Source: Xestospongia muta (taxonomy: Eukaryota > Porifera > Demospongiae > Haplosclerida > Petrosiidae). From it: 64,000 nt of DNA. The notes under the pieces were generated by a model. It was given only the letters and a program-made list of their open reading frames with translations, was not told the origin of the DNA and made no database searches. The position numbers were made by a program, and so were the translations under genes. Location: positions 9,295,461-9,359,460 of the forward strand of contig OY848919.1 of NCBI GenBank assembly GCA_963693285.1, written 5' to 3'. Positions 59,801 to 64,000 of this stretch are shown piece by piece (position 1 is the first letter of the stretch; the number at the start of each line of letters is the position of its first letter).

Positions 59801-61445
59801 TTAATTATTAAATATGTCAGAGTAACATGGAGGAGGAGGAGCCATCAGTATTCCTACCTCCACAGTAGATCCCTCGTTAGGTGGTTTGCCTTGATTGTTA
59901 AGCACAGGAATTTCATATGGACGTGGTGGAGCTGATGGTTGTGTTGAATTTAAAGATGGTGATATATTATTTTCAGATCTAATGAACTCAACTGCATTTG
60001 AGTTGGAAACTCTAACATTTTGTCTGTTGACATTTTTTATAAGGAAAACAACAATTATACAGCAAACAATAATTGTTAATAAAACAAAAATGATAGTAGT
60101 ACCAACAAGTCCAGCTATGATTAATGCTAGAATAAAATAAGTAATCATAACTATGTTATAGTTATATATATAGTTATTTACTAATGCCATATGTCATAGT
60201 TTATACTTAGGATTGACTTACAGTCAGTGGTAGGAGGAGCAGGAGTATCACCACGACATGTAGTTCTTAATGTTGATACTGATGACAAACTTTTTGAATT
60301 ACCTAGAAATGGAATGTGACCTCATTAGAGCATGAAATATGTACAGATATCCCATGTTATCAGCGTGTGTCTTTATCTCATAAATACATGTGGATACTTA
60401 TTTAACTATAAATTTCTTAGACATATTCATTAACTAAACCATGAACTAATGTAAGAGCCATTCATAATATCTTTTCATAAGGTAATACAATAATTTTGAT
60501 TACTTTTACTAGGAAGAATTGACTAGTTTCAACAACATATGTATTTCCAACTTACTACATTGAATTGTGACATCTTCAGAATGACTACATCCTTGATAAG
60601 AATTAGTAGGACAACTCTGACATGAACCCAAACAGGAATAACTACTACTACAAGCTAAGTTACTCATCCAAATATGTTGAGATGAACGACCAGACCTATA
60701 ACAAATATAGTATACTTCCAGTATAGTCTATTGTACTAAACATACAAAGGGAGATGATTATAACTTTTATAGTTTGAATATCCCAGTTGTTTACAGAGAA
60801 CAAGTGCATCATTAGAATCAAATCCATCATCACATATTGTTCCCCACTGTCCATTACAATAGACCTCCACACGTCCTTCATTAGAATAATTTCCTCCTTG
60901 AAGACGTATCATGCCAGAGAAAGGATTACTGTCCCAGATCCTTGTAGAATCTAAATGACAATACATGTAGATGTTATACAGTAATAAAATTAAAACTCAC
61001 AGCAGTACACAGTAGCATCATAAGAGTTAGTGATAGTACATCCTTTATCAATGATAGTAGAGTAAGAACACTGTAGGATAGTAAGATAGTCATTGTTAGG
61101 ACAGTTGACATCATCTAGTATCATTAGACTATAGTCAGTGCCATAACTGAAATATTAACAAATAGTTTTTTAGACAATTTTCAAAAAACTAACCTCACTA
61201 ATCCAGCTCTAGAGTAACGTAATGCTCCAGCATATCCCAATTGATGACAGATGACATCAGCTTCATATTGACTGTAGTAGGTATCATCACAGATATTACC
61301 CCATTGTCCATTGATATAGATCTGTACTATACCATAGTAATAAGAAGTTGAGGTAAATCCATTACGATAAAGACGTGTAGTACCAAAACCAATATGGCTA
61401 GTAGAAGCTACATCAACATAATAATAATAATGTGGATAATGAGCT
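59801..61445 (-). CDS. SRCR-domain single-pass membrane receptor (5' end not found)
   Basis: Exons (descending): 61445-61194, 61146-61001, 60950-60746, 60695-60556, 60302-60222, 60126-59801. Two SRCR domains, each split over two exons: the first has [20 protein letters not shown] and CHQLGYAGA; the second has [18 protein letters not shown] and CKQLGY. A Thr/Pro linker precedes a transmembrane helix ([20 protein letters not shown]). The cytosolic tail of about 80 residues carries [12 protein letters not shown] and [15 protein letters not shown] receptors act at the cell surface in recognition or adhesion; the ligand is unknown. Junction phases fit. No signal peptide exon was found up to 64000; upstream is a tandem repeat, so the gene may start beyond the window or be truncated. 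Confidence 0.75.
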
Positions 61446-61489
61446 CTAAAGTCAAATTCTTAAGATTAAGATTATAAGACATTTCTTAG

Positions 61490-63260
61490 CTAATCATAAT
61501 TCTGCCAAGCAAATAAACTTAGCACATTGATGATTAATAAACAAACAATTTTTTTATATAGTTTAATCGGCAACTGGTCATTACATTGATTTATTACAAT
61601 AATATATTTAAGACATAATTTTTAGGAAGTATTATAATAGTAATTGTATAAATAAGACCTGTAAATGATTTAAAACTGCAAAATAATCCTCAAAGCAGCT
61701 GTGTGATTAGTTAATAATAATTATATTAACAAAACAATACTACATTAAATCAATCTGAAATCCAATAATGATATGTTGGTACTGTGACTCTATTCCTCAT
61801 GGTGTGAGTCAAATTTATAATTTTCCATATGATATGTATAATTACTTAAAAGCTAAAATGAATTGTTTTTTCATGTCCTAAAGGAAATTTCTGCTAGTAA
61901 TAGCTTTTAATTATTGCATGCATTGATGTACTGTATGGTAGTTTGCTTGAACAAACTCAGTGTATCAATGATGCACAGGTTCTGTAGTATGTTTAAAATT
62001 GCCATGGTGTCATTACATGAGATATTCTAAATATTTGGAATAAAGTAGGAAAAAGGACTGTACGTTGTAGAAGTAGATAGTGCCATTGGATGTGGCAGTG
62101 ACAGTCAGTCAAATGCCATTTTTAGAGACTCTGTCTCTTTACAAATTTGCGTATTTTGTAAAGTTAGCATAGTTTTTGTAACTCTTACTATGTCAGCAGT
62201 CTTACGACAGCAGCAACTCCTTGTAAATATATTTGATTTACTCAAGGTAAGTAAAATTTGCCATAACTTCAAATAGTACTTTTTTGCAAAAATTTGCACA
62301 TTGAAATTATAGAAAATTGTATTTTGTATCTATAGTAGTTTTAATGGAGCAACTATTATTAATAATACTTGCTATATATAGTATTATTAATAATACACAT
62401 AAACTCTAATGTAATCAGAATTCTGCCAAGCAAATAAACTTAGTATATTGATAATTAATAAATGAACAATTTTTATATACTTTAATTGGCAACTGGTCAT
62501 TACATTGATTTATTACAATAATATATCAAAGATATAATTTTTTTAGGAAGTATTAAATGTAATTGTATAAATTAGACATGTAAATGATTTAACTGCAATA
62601 CAATGTTCCTCAAAGCAGCTGTGTGATTAGTTAATAATATAATAAAAACAATACTACATTAAATCAACCTGAAATCCAATAATGATATGTTGGTATTGTG
62701 ATTCTATTCCTCATGGTGCGAGTCAAATTTATAATTTTCCATACGATATGTATAATTACTTGAAAGCTAAAATGAATTTTTTGTCATGTCCTAAAGGAAA
62801 TTTCTGCTAGTAATAGCTTTTGATTATTGTATGCACTGATGTACTGTATGGTGGTTTGCTTGAACAAACTCAGTGTACCAATTATGCACAGGTTCTGGTA
62901 TGTTTACAATTGCCATGCACTTATTACATGAGATATTCTAAATATTTAAATAAAGTAGGAAAAAGGATTGTATGTTGTAGACGTAGATAGTGCCATTGGT
63001 TATGGCAGTGAGAGTCAGTCAAATGGCATTTTTTAAGACTCTCTTTTTGCAAATTTGCGTATTTGTAGAGTTAGCATAGCTTTTGTAACACTTACTGTGT
63101 CAGCAGTTTCACGACAACAACAACTTCTTGTAGATATTTTGATTTACTGAAGGTAAGTGAAATTTGCCATAACTTTAAATAGTAATTTTTTGTGAAAATT
63201 TGCACATTGAAATTATAGAAAATTGTATTTGTATATATAATAGTTTTATTGGAGCAAGCA
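61490..63260. repeat. Two-copy tandem repeat, about 0.85 kb each
   Basis: 61490-62350 and 62411-63260 share ttctgccaagcaaataaact at the start and ttgcacattgaaattataga near the end, with scattered indels. No open frame. Between them lies a 15-bp-arm hairpin (62357-62371 with 62382-62396). Confidence 0.85.
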
Positions 63261-63456
63261 CTTGTTCTGTCTTGCCAGTGCTCTTTGAAAGGTGTTTTTG
63301 ACCTTTGTCTTACATTGACTTGGTATTACTTAACTTTTGTCGTTTGTCTTTCAAATTTTATACTTGAAGATACTGTTGTTGCTGAGTTAGAACAGATTAA
63401 AGTACATTGCCAGCTAACAGACATACAAACACACACACGCACAGAAGCAAAGTACT

Positions 63457-63492
63457 TTAACCCTCGTCCACGCACTGATCGACGAGGGTTAA
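63457..63492. repeat. 12-bp-arm hairpin
   Basis: ttaaccctcgtc (63457-63468) and gacgagggttaa (63481-63492) are perfect inverted repeats in otherwise plain AT-rich DNA. Possibly a tiny foldback element with TTAA ends. Confidence 0.7.
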
Positions 63493-64000
63493 TTAAACAT
63501 AAAATTAATACGCATTGTTTGAACTTGTATTAATTAAGTAAATTCATATCCTGTGAATAGAGTATGGTGAGATAGCTATAAACAAGTTAAAATCAATTAG
63601 CTACCACTACCTCTCTTATCTCAATCAAGCAGGATTGTTCAATAACAAATCGTATCATCTTAAAAGGATAGTCTAATAAGTGACAGTGAAGTGTTTTACT
63701 GAACAAAATTATTAAAATGAATGGTTGTTAGTTCAAAATCATGATTTTAAAAGTATTCGGTGTTGAGCCTGAGTAAACCCAAATAGGAGCATGCACAGTC
63801 AATAAATGGTATATATTTGTTGGTCATGTTTATGGCCTTTTTAGGTTCAGAGGTCTTTAATATAAGAGACCAATGTCCATTTTGATAAACACTTGGAACA
63901 AATTGATTGATGAGTTAATAAACATGTTGGTTTCAGGAACATTGCTACACAAATGTGTTACAGTAGCTTTAGAGGTGCCTGATATCTTTGACTAGGCATC
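63493..64000. other. No gene seen
   Basis: AT-rich sequence to the window edge. gagcatgcacagtc at 63786 is a weak match to the A1 promoter block. Confidence 0.4.

Noticed and set aside
63249..63533. 94-codon plus-strand ORF
   Set aside because: Begins inside a tandem repeat copy and ends in a hairpin; no recognisable domain and the other repeat copy is not open.

Overview
The window looks like AT-rich, intron-dense animal DNA. It most likely comes from a demosponge, with Amphimedon queenslandica as the best guess. The reasons are short introns, an expansion of death-fold, ZU5, Roc-like GTPase, SRCR and ankyrin genes, and many small foldback elements. Species identity is inferred from recognition of these families and was not tested. 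All gene models are hand-built from GT-AG junctions, reading-frame phase and comparison of copies inside the window.

Layout. 1-4.4 kb is non-coding, one half of a large duplication whose partner is 39.9-43.2 kb. 4.5-15.2 kb (+) is gene A1, a 17-exon model of about 1841 residues: UPA-like, two CARD-like modules, a helical module, ZU5, UPA-like, Roc/COR-like GTPase, CARD-like. 15.2-18.6 kb holds microsatellites, a hAT transposase fragment and foldback elements. 18.6-28.3 kb (+) is a second multi-domain gene: DEATH, helical module, DEATH, coiled coil, ZU5, UPA-like, helical module. Its introns carry a RecQ-like fragment split by a foldback element, a TTF/hAT fragment and three tRNA-like repeats. 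28.6-32.8 kb is a graveyard of duplicated 3' ends: a basic RS-like tail plus phosphorylase b kinase regulatory-subunit fragments. 32.8-35.9 kb (-) is a death-fold/Ig/coiled-coil/death-fold gene with two frame breaks. 36.2-39.6 kb holds a dead DDE transposase, an ankyrin-gene fragment and a broken UPA/helical pseudogene. 43.3-51.8 kb (+) is gene A2, the paralogue of A1 with a different module set (UPA-like, helical, CARD-like, GTPase, DEATH, basic tail). 51.8-56.5 kb is more duplicated debris. 57.7-63.5 kb has an LRR fragment, an SRCR membrane-receptor gene (-) and a tandem repeat.

How the genes relate. The three large genes reuse the same modules on exons that are nearly all symmetric phase 1-1: 348 nt for the helical module, 309-315 nt for the CARD-like module, and a UPA-like module split across three exons with matching junction phases. 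Modules can therefore be added, lost or swapped without breaking frame, and A1 against A2 shows this directly. The domain set (ZU5-UPA-death fold, Roc/COR NTPase) is that of intracellular signalling platforms related to PIDD, UNC5 and ROCO proteins. An innate-sensing or cell-death role is plausible but inferred. The most promising unfamiliar component is the approximately 116-residue helical module, seen six times here, which I cannot assign firmly to a known family.
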